Below are positions 45,165 through 53,394 of a stretch of DNA of 60,174 nucleotides, one piece after another (position 1 is the first letter of the stretch; each line of letters opens with the position of its first letter). The stretch is from Akkermansia muciniphila (GTDB lineage: Bacteria > Pseudomonadota > Gammaproteobacteria > Burkholderiales > Burkholderiaceae_C). Below the pieces are notes generated by a model. The model had not been told where the DNA came from. It worked only from the letters and a program-made list of their open reading frames with translations, and made no database searches. A program made the translations under genes and the position numbers. The DNA is taken from NCBI GenBank assembly GCA_943331105.2, contig CALQKH020000017.1:1-60174 (forward strand), in the 5' to 3' direction.

Positions 45165-45731
45165 ATGCATTTCAGTACCGCAGACATCATCGGTCTCTAC
45201 CGCCAAGCAGCTCACCGCATTCATTCGGGTGAGCGTGTGACCCATTTGGCGCACGCGTGGCAGTGCGGCCGCCTGGCAGAAAAGTCGGGTGCGAGTTTGG
45301 AATTGCAGTTGGCCAGTTGGCTGCACGACATAGGCCACTTGTGGTCACACCCAAGTGCCCCACCAACAGGTCCGGCTGTCAAAGGTCATGCCGCTTTGGG
45401 TTCAAGGCTTTTAGAGCCCTTGTTTGGCCTGGCCGTTTCTGAGCCTGTGCGCCTGCATGTTTTGGCCAAACGGTACTTGGTCACCACGCGTGCCAGTTAC
45501 GCACGAAAACTGTCGCCACAAAGCCTAAAAAGTTTGACCCACCAAGGCGGCCACCTGAGTGAAGACGAGTGTGTTGATTTTGAAAGCCAGGCATTTTTTG
45601 CCGAGGCGATTCAGCTCAGGATATGGGATGACTTGGGTCAAAAAGACGGTTGGTTTGAGATCACGATTCAAGACGCGCTCGATCAGCTCGAGGGTTTGAT
45701 GCAATCGGTCGCCGCCCTGTGCGTCACGTAA
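45165..45731 (+). CDS. PhnZ-like HD-domain mixed-valent di-iron oxygenase
   Basis: 188 residues. The HD core is WLHDIGHL at 52-59. Aligned by eye with PhnZ, all six metal ligands are kept: H30, H54, D55, H75, H98 and D155. HVLAKRYL, SYARKLSPQSLKSLTHQGG and IRIWDD-type text match the phosphonate-operon HDIG family (TIGR03276). PhnZ oxidises 2-amino-1-hydroxyethylphosphonate to glycine and phosphate. The PhnZ lid Tyr is replaced by His (IHSGERV) while its Glu stays. PhnY is not in the window. A PHO box lies just upstream, fitting phosphorus scavenging. Substrate remains open. Confidence 0.8.
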   Translation: MHFSTADIIGLYRQAAHRIHSGERVTHLAHAWQCGRLAEKSGASLELQLASWLHDIGHLWSHPSAPPTGPAVKGHAALGSRLLEPLFGLAVSEPVRLHVLAKRYLVTTRASYARKLSPQSLKSLTHQGGHLSEDECVDFESQAFFAEAIQLRIWDDLGQKDGWFEITIQDALDQLEGLMQSVAALCVT

Positions 45732-45760
45732 TTTTCACGCCAAAGACATTTTCTTGACAC
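45732..45760 (+). promoter_or_regulatory. Three-unit PHO box before the lipid-remodelling operon
   Basis: TTTTCAC, AAGACAT and TTGACAC begin at 45732, 45743 and 45754, an exact 11-bp period. A weak -10 (CACCAT, 45771) starts 10 bp after the last unit. The operon ATG at 45806 has AAGGAG. PhoB dimers bind such direct repeats when phosphate is low. Confidence 0.68.
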
Positions 45761-45805
45761 GTTCGCCACGCACCATCGTCTCATTGATGACAAGGAGCGT
45801 GTGCC

Positions 45806-46651
45806 ATGAAAGAAATCCCCAACCCCACTTTTGATTTGTCGCCGGTCCAGTTGCCCAGGGGGTCACTTCATCCAAGATTACATCAAGCCCAAATTGACCT
45901 CTTGCCTCGCCGCGTGCAAAGCACCATTCAGGTCAGCTGGGCGCAACATCAAGACGAAGTTCGTGAAGCGCAACGCCTGAGGTATTCTGTTTTTGCCACC
46001 GAACTCGGTGCGCGTCTGCCCAAGACCATCGAGGGCCACGACATCGATGTGTTCGATGACTACTGCGAGCACCTGTTGGTGCGCGACACGGCCACAGGCC
46101 AAGTGATTGGAACTTATCGGGTGTTGACACCTGTGCAGGCCAAGCGCATTGGCAGCACTTACAGCGACACCGAATTTGACCTGACCCGTTTGCGCGGCAT
46201 GCGCAAGCGCATGGTCGAGTTGGGACGCAGTTGCGTGCATGTGGATCACCGCCACGGTGGGGTGATCATGGCCTTGTGGGGCGCTTTGTTTGAATTCATG
46301 GAACGCAACCGCCTGGACACCATGATCGGGTGTGCCAGCATTCCCATGCTGCACAACGGCGTGGTCACCGGCGATGTGGCCGCCAGCATTTGGCACCAGT
46401 TACGCCATAGCCATTTGGCCGATATCCAGTTCCATGTGCGCCCCCGCTTGGCGCTGCCGGTTGAACAGCTGGACCACCACCTGTCGATCGAACCGCCAGC
46501 GCTGATCAAGGGTTACCTTCGATTGGGTGCCAAAGTGCTGGGCGCGCCTGCTTGGGATCCGGATTTCAACACCGCAGATTTGCCCATGATGATGCGCACC
46601 GCAGATTTGCCTGCACGCTACAAAAAACACTTTGCATCAGGTGCCCAATGA
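45806..46651 (+). CDS. olsB: OlsB-type L-ornithine N(alpha)-acyltransferase (GNAT)
   Basis: 281 residues from ATG 45806. The GNAT core has EVREAQRLRYSVFATELGA, LLVRDTATGQVIGTYRVL, RRMVELGRSCVHVDHR-like text and GCASIPM, which characterise the OlsB/hemolysin-like acyltransferases. OlsB moves a 3-hydroxyacyl group from ACP to ornithine, the first step of ornithine lipids, which contain no phosphorus. OlsA (the second acyltransferase) is not in the window. The stop overlaps the plcP start (ATGA). Related GNAT proteins act on other amino acids, so ornithine is inferred from family and context. Confidence 0.78.
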   Translation: MKEIPNPTFDLSPVQLPRGSLHPRLHQAQIDLLPRRVQSTIQVSWAQHQDEVREAQRLRYSVFATELGARLPKTIEGHDIDVFDDYCEHLLVRDTATGQVIGTYRVLTPVQAKRIGSTYSDTEFDLTRLRGMRKRMVELGRSCVHVDHRHGGVIMALWGALFEFMERNRLDTMIGCASIPMLHNGVVTGDVAASIWHQLRHSHLADIQFHVRPRLALPVEQLDHHLSIEPPALIKGYLRLGAKVLGAPAWDPDFNTADLPMMMRTADLPARYKKHFASGAQ

Positions 46652-47571
46652 CTGCGCCAGCAAGCCAGCTTGTATCCCTAGGCGCTCTCAAAAGCCCGGT
46701 GACACAGCAAGACTTTCAGGTGCCGTACCCACTTCGACAGATGCTGTCCACGGCAGCAGACGACCAGGACGATGAAGAAACGCCCCCAGACCGCCAACGT
46801 CTGCGGGCGATTTTCATATCTGATCTGCACATTGGTACGCCCGGTTTTCAGGCTGAAGCCCTGTTGGACTTCTTGAAAAATCACCCCAGCGACGTGTTGT
46901 ATTTGGTGGGTGACATCGTTGACGGCTGGCAGTTGCGCAGGCGTTGGTTTTGGCCGCAAAGTCACAACGATGTGGTGCAAAAATTACTGCGCCGTGCACG
47001 TAAAGGTTGTCGCGTGATATACGTACCGGGCAACCACGACGAATTTGCAAGGCATTTTGTCGGTCATGCTTTTGGCGGTGTTGAAGTGCTTCACGACACC
47101 ACCCACACCACAGCCAAAGGGCTCAAGCTTTGGGTCGTGCATGGAGACCATTTCGACGGGGTCATTCAATGCGCGAAATGGTTGGCTTACACAGGCGACT
47201 GGCTCTACGAATTGTCCCTTCGCTTGAACCGACATCTGAACACAGTCAGGGCACGCATGGGCTGGGGCTACTGGTCCTTGTCGGCGTATTTGAAGCTCAA
47301 GGTCAAAAAAGCTGTGAACTTCATCAGTGACTTTGAAGTGGCTGTCGCCCAGGAAGCCAAGCGGCGCGGTTATGACGGTGTGGTGTGCGGCCACATTCAC
47401 CACGCTGAGATCAGAGATGTGAACGGTGTTTTGTACTGCAACGATGGGGATTGGGTAGAAAGCCGAACAGCGCTGGTCGAACATGCTGATGGACGACTGG
47501 AAATCATCCATTGGGGCGGGCAGGCGGGCGTTTTATCGCTGGCCAAATCTATGAAAGTTTTGCAGCCATGA
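46648..47571 (+). CDS. plcP: PlcP-type phospholipase C (metallophosphoesterase)
   Basis: 307 residues from ATG 46648. Two-metal motifs are FISDLHIGT, VGDIVDGW, PGNHDEF, VHGDHFD and CGHIHHAEI. The text RRRWFWPQSHNDVVQKLLRRARKG and YWSLSAYLKLKVKKAVNFI matches PlcP of Sinorhizobium as I recall it, rather than LpxH. PlcP splits phosphatidylcholine, phosphatidylethanolamine or phosphatidylglycerol to diacylglycerol under phosphate starvation. Coupled by four-base overlaps with olsB before and agt after. UDP-diacylglucosamine hydrolase is an alternative annotation often given automatically. Confidence 0.82.
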   Translation: MTAPASQLVSLGALKSPVTQQDFQVPYPLRQMLSTAADDQDDEETPPDRQRLRAIFISDLHIGTPGFQAEALLDFLKNHPSDVLYLVGDIVDGWQLRRRWFWPQSHNDVVQKLLRRARKGCRVIYVPGNHDEFARHFVGHAFGGVEVLHDTTHTTAKGLKLWVVHGDHFDGVIQCAKWLAYTGDWLYELSLRLNRHLNTVRARMGWGYWSLSAYLKLKVKKAVNFISDFEVAVAQEAKRRGYDGVVCGHIHHAEIRDVNGVLYCNDGDWVESRTALVEHADGRLEIIHWGGQAGVLSLAKSMKVLQP

Positions 47572-48596
47572 GGCTTGCATTGATCACCGATGCATGGCAT
47601 CCGCAGGTCAACGGCGTGGTCACTACGCTGCACGAATTGGTTCAAGAGTTGGGACCGTTGGGAGTGGATGTCTCGGTCATCCACCCTGGTCAGTTCAACA
47701 AACGAAGCTGTCCAGGCTATGCGGGCATCGACTTGGCCATCCGACCTTACCGAACGTTGGCCAACATGCTGGACGCATTGAAGCCCGACGCGGTGCACAT
47801 TGCCACTGAGGGCCCTTTGGGCTGGGCTGCCAGAAAGCACTGCCTCAAAAAAGGCTGGTCATTCACCACAGCATTTCACACCAAGTTTCCTGAAATTTTG
47901 CAAGCGGCATTGCGCATTCCCTTGTGGATGGGGTACGGCCTTTTTCGCCGGTTTCATGGGCCTTCGTCTGGGGTCATGGTGCCCACACAAGGTGTTCTTG
48001 AGATGCTGGCATCTCGGGGGTTTCAAAAGCTCAAACCCTGGACCCACGGCGTGGATCTGCGTTTGTTCAATTACCACTCAGAACCCTTGAATTTGCCGGA
48101 GTTTCAAAGCTTGCCAAGACCACTGGCGCTGTATGTGGGCCGTGTGTCTTACGAAAAAAACATCGATGCCTTTTTGGATTTGAAGTTTGAAGGCACCCGC
48201 ATCGTGTGTGGTGAAGGTCCGCTGGAAACCCAACTCAAGGCCCGTTATCCGGGTGTGATTTGGATGGGCGTCTTGCCCCGCCCCCAACTGGCACGTGTTT
48301 TTGCGGCGGCAGATGTCTTTGTTTTTCCGTCCCGGCATGAAACATTTGGCCTGGTCATGCTCGAGGCCATGGCCAGTGGAACCCCTGTAGCGGCCTATCC
48401 GGTCGACGGCCCCTTACAGGTCTTGGGTGGTTCTGGTCAAGTCTTGGGTGGTGTTCTGTCCGAAAACCTGATGCAGGCTGTGGAAGATGCACTTCAAGTC
48501 GGCCGACATCAAGCCCGTGCGCGTGCCGAAAAATTTGCTTGGCCTGAAACTGTCGCCTTGTTTAAGTCTTATTTGGTGCCCGTCAAACAAATGTGA
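47568..48596 (+). CDS. agt: Agt-type GT4 glycosyltransferase for glycolipid synthesis
   Basis: 342 residues from ATG 47568. GT-B features are ALITDAWHPQVNGVVTTLHEL, HIATEGPLGWAAR, FTTAFHTKFPE, WTHGVDLRLF, YVGRVSYEKNIDAFL and the EX7E region PSRHETFGLVMLEAMASGTPVAA. In marine bacteria and alphaproteobacteria Agt adds a sugar to diacylglycerol made by PlcP, giving glucosyl- or glucuronosyl-diacylglycerol that replaces phospholipid. The overlap with plcP strongly supports that partnership. Sugar donor unknown. Confidence 0.8.
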   Translation: MRLALITDAWHPQVNGVVTTLHELVQELGPLGVDVSVIHPGQFNKRSCPGYAGIDLAIRPYRTLANMLDALKPDAVHIATEGPLGWAARKHCLKKGWSFTTAFHTKFPEILQAALRIPLWMGYGLFRRFHGPSSGVMVPTQGVLEMLASRGFQKLKPWTHGVDLRLFNYHSEPLNLPEFQSLPRPLALYVGRVSYEKNIDAFLDLKFEGTRIVCGEGPLETQLKARYPGVIWMGVLPRPQLARVFAAADVFVFPSRHETFGLVMLEAMASGTPVAAYPVDGPLQVLGGSGQVLGGVLSENLMQAVEDALQVGRHQARARAEKFAWPETVALFKSYLVPVKQM

Positions 48597-48609
48597 AATT
48601 TGACGAAGC

Positions 48610-48654
48610 GATTCACCAAATTGTCATCAAATTGACATGCCTGGTTTTTAGAAT
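48610..48654 (+). promoter_or_regulatory. PHO box and -10 of ppk-sixA
   Basis: GATTCAC, TTGTCAT and TTGACAT begin at 48610, 48621 and 48632 (11-bp period, spacer CAAA both times). TAGAAT (48649-48654) follows after exactly 10 bp. The ppk ATG at 48679 then has a short A-rich leader with no Shine-Dalgarno. Confidence 0.78.
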
Positions 48655-48678
48655 GAATTGATCAAACTAAAAAATACC

Positions 48679-50763
48679 ATGGCCGAACCTGTCAAACCGT
48701 TTACATCGGACGAGTCTTCATTGGGTTTGCTTGACCGAGACTTGAGCATATTGGCCTTCAACGAGCGGGTGCTCGATTGGGCCCACCGACCCGAAGTGCC
48801 CGTGCTGGAGCGCTTGCGTTATTTGTGCATCGTCTCGTCCAATACCGATGAGTTTTTTGAGGTCCGAGCCGAACCCCACGTCATGGGCTGTTTGCAAGGT
48901 TTGAAATCAGGCCCTTACACGTCTCAAAGCCTGCAAGAAATTGCCGACAAAACCAATGCCATGGTGGCGCGTCAGTACGCCTTGTACAACGACGATTTGT
49001 TGCCAGCCCTGGAGCGCAAGGGTTACCGCATCTTGTCGCACGGCGAGCGCAACGCCGAACAGCGTCAATGGGTGCGCAATTACTTTCACCGTGAAGTTCA
49101 ACCCTTGTTGGTTCCCGTGAGTCTGGATCCTGCGCACCCGTTTCCTCAGGTGGCCAACAAATCCTTGAACTTCATCGTTCAGTTGTCGGGCAAAGACGCC
49201 TTTGGTCGGTCCAATGAGATCGCCATTGTCAAAGTCCCTCGTGTTTTGTCTCGCTTGATTCCATTGCCTGCGAGCGTCTGCGGCAGCAGCACGGCCTATG
49301 TGTTGTTGTCCAGCGTGATCCGCTCGCACTTGTCGGAATTGTTTCCGGGGCGTGAGGTCGGACAGTTCTCTCAGTTCAGGGTCACACGCCACTCTGAATT
49401 GGCCGTCGACGAGGACGAAATAGCCAATTTGCGCATGGCGCTGCGACAAGGTCTGCAGCATCGCAATTACGGGCAAGCCGTCAGGCTCGAAGTGTCTGCC
49501 AGTTGCGCACCTCGTTTGGCGGAGTTTTTGCGCAAAGAATTCCGATTGCCCGAGGCGGCTGTTTTCCGCGTCAATGGTCCCGTCAATTTGGTTCGCCTGA
49601 TGCAGTTGATTGACCTGGTCAACGCACCTGAGCTGCTGTTTCCGCCGTACAAAGCCAGTTTTCCGGCGCAACTGCCCCAGAACGGCTCGGTGTTTGCCCG
49701 GCTCAAACAGGGCGATGTGATGATCCATCAGCCCTTTGAGACCTTTGATGGGGTCTTGTCCTTTTTGCGAGAGGCTGTGCAAGACCCGAATGTCTTGGCC
49801 ATCAAGCAAACCATCTACCGTGCAGGCAGTGACACCACCATGATGGACCTGTTGCGCGAGGCGGTGCGCCGGGGTAAAGAAGTCACTGCGGTGGTCGAAC
49901 TCAAAGCCCGTTTTGACGAAGAAGCCAACATCAATTGGGCTGAGCAACTTGAAGCGATTGGTGCCCAGGTGGTGTATGGCATCGTGGGCCTCAAGACCCA
50001 CGCCAAGATGCTCTTGGTCACCCGCCGCGAGGGCCGCACATTGCGCCGCTACGGTCATTTGTCCACCGGCAACTACAACCGAAGAACCGCAGCGCTGTAC
50101 ACCGACATCAGTTACTTGACGGCCGATGCGGCCATCACCTCTGACATGGACCAACTGTTTGGCCATTTGGCCAGCCAGAGTCGTTTGCCCAAAATGAAAC
50201 GCCTGTTGGTGGCGCCCTTTCAGTTGCATGCCGACATGCAGGCCCGCATCAAGGCCGTTGGGCAGGCTGCAGCGCGCGGCCATTTTGCGCGCATTGTCAT
50301 CAAGATGAACGCTTTGACCGATGTGCCTCTGATCGAAGCCTTGTTGGAGGCGGGTCAAAAGGGCGCCAAGATTGACCTGATTGTGCGCGGTGCCTGCATG
50401 CTGCCTGCAGGGGTGGTGGGCATGAGCGAAAACATTCGGGTGCGCTCGGTGATCGGTCGTTTTCTCGAGCACTCGCGCGTGTTTTACTTTTGCGCCGACC
50501 AAGCCGAATCGCTTTACCTGTCCAGCGCCGACTGGATGAGCCGCAACATGACGCGCAGAATTGAGCTGGCATGGCCGGTTCAAGATCCGGCATTGCGCCA
50601 GCGGATCATCGACGAATGCCTGATCGCCTACTTGCACGATGGGCGAGATGCTTGGGATTTGTCGTCCAATGGGCAGTACCACCGCGTGGGTTTGACCGCA
50701 CCCGGGCCGGGGGCTCAGCAAGCCTTGATGCAGCGTTACAGCGCTGACCCCTATTCAGGTTGA
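48679..50763 (+). CDS. ppk: Polyphosphate kinase 1
   Basis: 694 residues from ATG 48679. PPK1 domains are an N-terminal helical domain (LLDRDLSILAFNERVLDWA), a head domain, and two PLD-like catalytic domains with GLKTHAKMLLV carrying the autophosphorylated His and GHLSTGNYNRRTAALYTD. The second His motif follows near HSRVFYFC. It makes polyphosphate from ATP reversibly. sixA begins 5 bp after the stop. Confidence 0.95.
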   Translation: MAEPVKPFTSDESSLGLLDRDLSILAFNERVLDWAHRPEVPVLERLRYLCIVSSNTDEFFEVRAEPHVMGCLQGLKSGPYTSQSLQEIADKTNAMVARQYALYNDDLLPALERKGYRILSHGERNAEQRQWVRNYFHREVQPLLVPVSLDPAHPFPQVANKSLNFIVQLSGKDAFGRSNEIAIVKVPRVLSRLIPLPASVCGSSTAYVLLSSVIRSHLSELFPGREVGQFSQFRVTRHSELAVDEDEIANLRMALRQGLQHRNYGQAVRLEVSASCAPRLAEFLRKEFRLPEAAVFRVNGPVNLVRLMQLIDLVNAPELLFPPYKASFPAQLPQNGSVFARLKQGDVMIHQPFETFDGVLSFLREAVQDPNVLAIKQTIYRAGSDTTMMDLLREAVRRGKEVTAVVELKARFDEEANINWAEQLEAIGAQVVYGIVGLKTHAKMLLVTRREGRTLRRYGHLSTGNYNRRTAALYTDISYLTADAAITSDMDQLFGHLASQSRLPKMKRLLVAPFQLHADMQARIKAVGQAAARGHFARIVIKMNALTDVPLIEALLEAGQKGAKIDLIVRGACMLPAGVVGMSENIRVRSVIGRFLEHSRVFYFCADQAESLYLSSADWMSRNMTRRIELAWPVQDPALRQRIIDECLIAYLHDGRDAWDLSSNGQYHRVGLTAPGPGAQQALMQRYSADPYSG

Positions 50764-50768
50764 ATGTC

Positions 50769-51230
50769 ATGGATTTGATCATTTGGCGACATGCCGAAGC
50801 CCACGAAGCCGAGTCGGGTGAGGAGGACATGCTCAGGGCCTTGACGCCTCGGGGCCGCAAGCAGGCCGATCGCATGTCGGTTTGGCTGGACGCCCATTTG
50901 CCGCAGGGGACTCGGGTTTTGAGCAGCCCAGCCGTCAGGGCCGAGCAAACCGTGCAGGCCTTAAAGCGCAAGTACAAAGTGCGCGATGCTTTGTCACCTG
51001 GCGCCACGGTGCAAGATATTTTGGAGACTTCGGGTTGGCCCGATGCCAAGTACCCAGTGTTGTTGGTGGGCCATCAGCCTGCATTGGGCGGTGTTGTGGC
51101 GCAATTGCTGGGCATGCCTGAAGAGGCCTGCGCCATTCGAAAAGGGTCGGTGTGGTGGTTGCGACACCGACAACGCGATGGCCAAGGCCAGACCGTGCTG
51201 ATGTCAGTGACGGGCCCCGAGATGCTCTGA
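50769..51230 (+). CDS. sixA: SixA-type phosphohistidine phosphatase
   Basis: 153 residues from ATG 50769. The histidine-phosphatase motif LIIWRHAEA has the nucleophile at H8; TRVLSSPAVRAEQTV and LLVGHQPALGG supply the Arg and second His. SixA proteins remove phosphate from phosphohistidine, in enterobacteria from NPr of the nitrogen PTS. Its position right after ppk, in the same transcript, suggests a link with phosphate signalling or with the PPK phosphohistidine, which is only a guess. Confidence 0.87.
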   Translation: MDLIIWRHAEAHEAESGEEDMLRALTPRGRKQADRMSVWLDAHLPQGTRVLSSPAVRAEQTVQALKRKYKVRDALSPGATVQDILETSGWPDAKYPVLLVGHQPALGGVVAQLLGMPEEACAIRKGSVWWLRHRQRDGQGQTVLMSVTGPEML

Positions 51231-51236
51231 GGCTGA

Positions 51237-51683
51237 TCAGCCCTTGGCGGGTCTGCCGGTTTTGATGGTGGGCACGTTGCCCAGCGCTTTCTTGAAAGGC
51301 GCGTCGGTCATGGTGCTCAGTGCTTGAAGGCCTGCACGGATCAACTCGCTCTTTTTCACTTCAACGCCCAATGCCATGGCGCGTTTTTTCATGTCGGCAA
51401 TTTGCAGCAACTCGGTTTTGGGCAGAGTGAAGCTGTCACGCACCACTTTGACCTTTTTTTCCTTGGCAGGCTTGGCGGGTGTCGTGCTTGTTTTTGGTGC
51501 TGCCGTTGGGGCTGGAGGGATGACCGTCTTGTCAACAGGCGCGGCCGATTTGGCTGGGGTCTTGGTCGCAGGCTTGGCCGGTGGCTTGGACGCAGCTTTC
51601 ACAGCTTTGGGGGCTGCCGCAGCTGGGGTGGTCTTGGTGACAGGGCGCTTTTGAGCGGCCGTGTTCGAGGGGGTTTGTGCCAT
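51237..51683 (-). CDS. Lys/Ala/Pro-rich protein with C-terminal ribbon-helix-helix-like domain
   Basis: 148 residues. Residues 1-75 are a histone-H1-like tail of K, A, P, T and S (PAKPATKTPAKSA). From about 80 the chain becomes folded: VVRDSFTLPKTELLQIADMKKRAMALGVEVKKSELIRAGLQAL, which resembles an MetJ/Arc ribbon-helix-helix unit. Such proteins bind DNA, perhaps as a nucleoid factor. An inverted repeat lies over its promoter. Function not known; the domain assignment is by eye. Confidence 0.65.
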   Translation of the reverse strand: MAQTPSNTAAQKRPVTKTTPAAAAPKAVKAASKPPAKPATKTPAKSAAPVDKTVIPPAPTAAPKTSTTPAKPAKEKKVKVVRDSFTLPKTELLQIADMKKRAMALGVEVKKSELIRAGLQALSTMTDAPFKKALGNVPTIKTGRPAKG

Positions 51684-51701
51684 GGTGTGTATACCTTGAA
51701 A

Positions 51702-51730
51702 TTAACGGTGCATACAGTTTATACCGTTAA
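51702..51730. promoter_or_regulatory. Inverted repeat over the promoter of the histone-like gene
   Basis: TTAACGGT (51702-51709) and ACCGTTAA (51723-51730) are perfect 8-bp arms with 13 bp between. On the minus strand a -10-like TATAAA (51723-51718) lies in the gap, with TTGTCA upstream. Autoregulation by the ribbon-helix-helix product is possible. Confidence 0.55.
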
Positions 51731-51788
51731 AAATCAATTGACAAGCACACTGTCGCTCATGTTGGCATGGTCAAGTGTGATCCAGCAC

Positions 51789-53291
51789 TCAGTCCAGATA
51801 CACCCCAAAGGCCCAGTCTGTTTTTTGCCAAGCCGACTTTTCTTCGCGCAGCAAATGGGCGGATTGAGGCCAAAGCTCTGCCCATTCGGCACCGATGTTC
51901 ACTTGGGCCGTTCGCCGTGCGGCATTGAACTCAAATTGCAAGCCAGACAAATCCGGGTCGCGCCGAGCGTGGCAAAGAATGACCGCCAAGCGCAAGGCCA
52001 TCAGTTGTTGCACAAAGCTGAGGTCTTCCAATTCTGAGTCGAGTTTGCGCAATTTGCCGCGGTGCCCCAGCACCAGTTGGCTCAAGCGGTGCAACTCGTC
52101 CAAAGTAAAGCCGGGCAGGTCGGTGTTGTCCAAAATATAGGCGCCATGCTTGTGGTAATCGCTGTGCGAAATGCGCATGCCTGTTTCATGCACTTGGCAT
52201 GCCCAGTGCAGTTTTTTGAACAAGCGCTGGTGATCGCCTTCCATACCGGCAACCGTTGTGGCCAGCAAGGACGACAAAACCATTTGCGCAGTCTTTGAAA
52301 CGCGATCTGCTTGCAATTTGTCAACGCCAAAACGTTGCGCCAGGGAATCCACCATCGAAGACCGCACATCGTGCGTGCTTTCACGGTCAATCAAGTCGTA
52401 TAAAGCCCCGTGCCTGAGCGCCCCTTGTGCGGCGTGCATTTCGTTGATTTGCAACAATTCAAACACCGCTTGCAGGACGGCCAAACCACCACCAATGACG
52501 GGTCTGCGGTCCTCCTTGATGCCCTCCAAGCGGAGGTTGTCCATTTTTTGGGCTTTGATCAATCGCTCTTTGAGCCAAGCCAAACCGTCACGTGTGACTT
52601 GGCCTTCTGGCCATCCCGCGGCGCTCAGTATGTCCGTTACCGCGCCCACCGTACCCGATGAACCGTAGCAGCGGTCCCATTGGTCCTTGCTGAACAATAT
52701 TTGGGCTTCGTCCAAAACCGCTTTGGCTGCGATTTCGGCGGCCTTGAAGCTGGATGCGGTCCACAAGCCATCCGGAAAGTACTTCATGGACCAAGCCACA
52801 CTGCCCACCCGGTAAGACTCCATCGTGCTGGCGGTTTCCTGCTGGCCCAAAATCATCTCGGTTGAACGGCCACCAATGTCCACCACCAATCGACGTTCAG
52901 CAGATTGCGGCAAGAGGTGTGAAACGCCCAAATAAATCAAGCGCGCCTCTTCGCGGCCGGCAATGACTTCAATCGGGAAACCCAAAATCTGTTTGGCCTT
53001 GGCCAAAAACACATCCCGGTTGCGGGCTTCGCGCAAGGTTTGTGTGGCCACGGCACGTACCTGGCTGGGTTTGAAGCCCGCAATGCGCTCACCAAAGCGG
53101 GCCAAGCATTCCCAACCGCGCTCCATGGCTTCCAACGTCAAGTTCCGGTCGGCATCCAGACCGTTGCCTTGGCGCACGGTTTCTTTGATGTATTCCACAC
53201 GGCGCAGTTGGCCAAGGTCCATTTGCCCAATTTCCAAGCGAAAACTGTTGGAACCCAAGTCAATGGCAGCGTAAAGGGATCGGGTTTGCAT
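51789..53291 (-). CDS. ppx: Exopolyphosphatase (Ppx/GppA family)
   Basis: 500 residues from ATG 53291. ASKHA ATPase-fold motifs are YAAIDLGSNSFRLEI, ATQTLREARN, VVDIGGRSTEMILG and GSSGTVGAV. A C-terminal HD-like domain includes HWACQVHETGMRISHSDYHKH. It removes terminal phosphates of polyphosphate; GppA activity on pppGpp cannot be excluded. It faces ppk across the histone-like gene, so synthesis and breakdown of polyphosphate are encoded together. Confidence 0.92.
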   Translation of the reverse strand: MQTRSLYAAIDLGSNSFRLEIGQMDLGQLRRVEYIKETVRQGNGLDADRNLTLEAMERGWECLARFGERIAGFKPSQVRAVATQTLREARNRDVFLAKAKQILGFPIEVIAGREEARLIYLGVSHLLPQSAERRLVVDIGGRSTEMILGQQETASTMESYRVGSVAWSMKYFPDGLWTASSFKAAEIAAKAVLDEAQILFSKDQWDRCYGSSGTVGAVTDILSAAGWPEGQVTRDGLAWLKERLIKAQKMDNLRLEGIKEDRRPVIGGGLAVLQAVFELLQINEMHAAQGALRHGALYDLIDRESTHDVRSSMVDSLAQRFGVDKLQADRVSKTAQMVLSSLLATTVAGMEGDHQRLFKKLHWACQVHETGMRISHSDYHKHGAYILDNTDLPGFTLDELHRLSQLVLGHRGKLRKLDSELEDLSFVQQLMALRLAVILCHARRDPDLSGLQFEFNAARRTAQVNIGAEWAELWPQSAHLLREEKSAWQKTDWAFGVYLD

Positions 53292-53329
53292 GGGCGGCGA
53301 TGTGGGTGGGCAGTGAAGGTGCAGATTAT

Positions 53330-53358
53330 GTGACGGAAGAATGAAAGTTGGATGAAGA
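53330..53358 (-). promoter_or_regulatory. Weaker PHO-box-like repeat before ppx
   Basis: On the minus strand TCTTCAT, CTTTCAT and CCGTCAC start at 53358, 53347 and 53336, again with an 11-bp period. The -10 at the expected distance (CCTTCA) is poor. Listed as a candidate only. Confidence 0.4.
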
Positions 53359-53394
53359 GCCAGACAAAGTTTCCTTTGTGCTCGGCTTTCATCT

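Noticed and set aside
51737..51759. TTGACAA and CTGTCGC near the histone-like gene as another PHO box
   Set aside because: The two units are not spaced by 11 bp.
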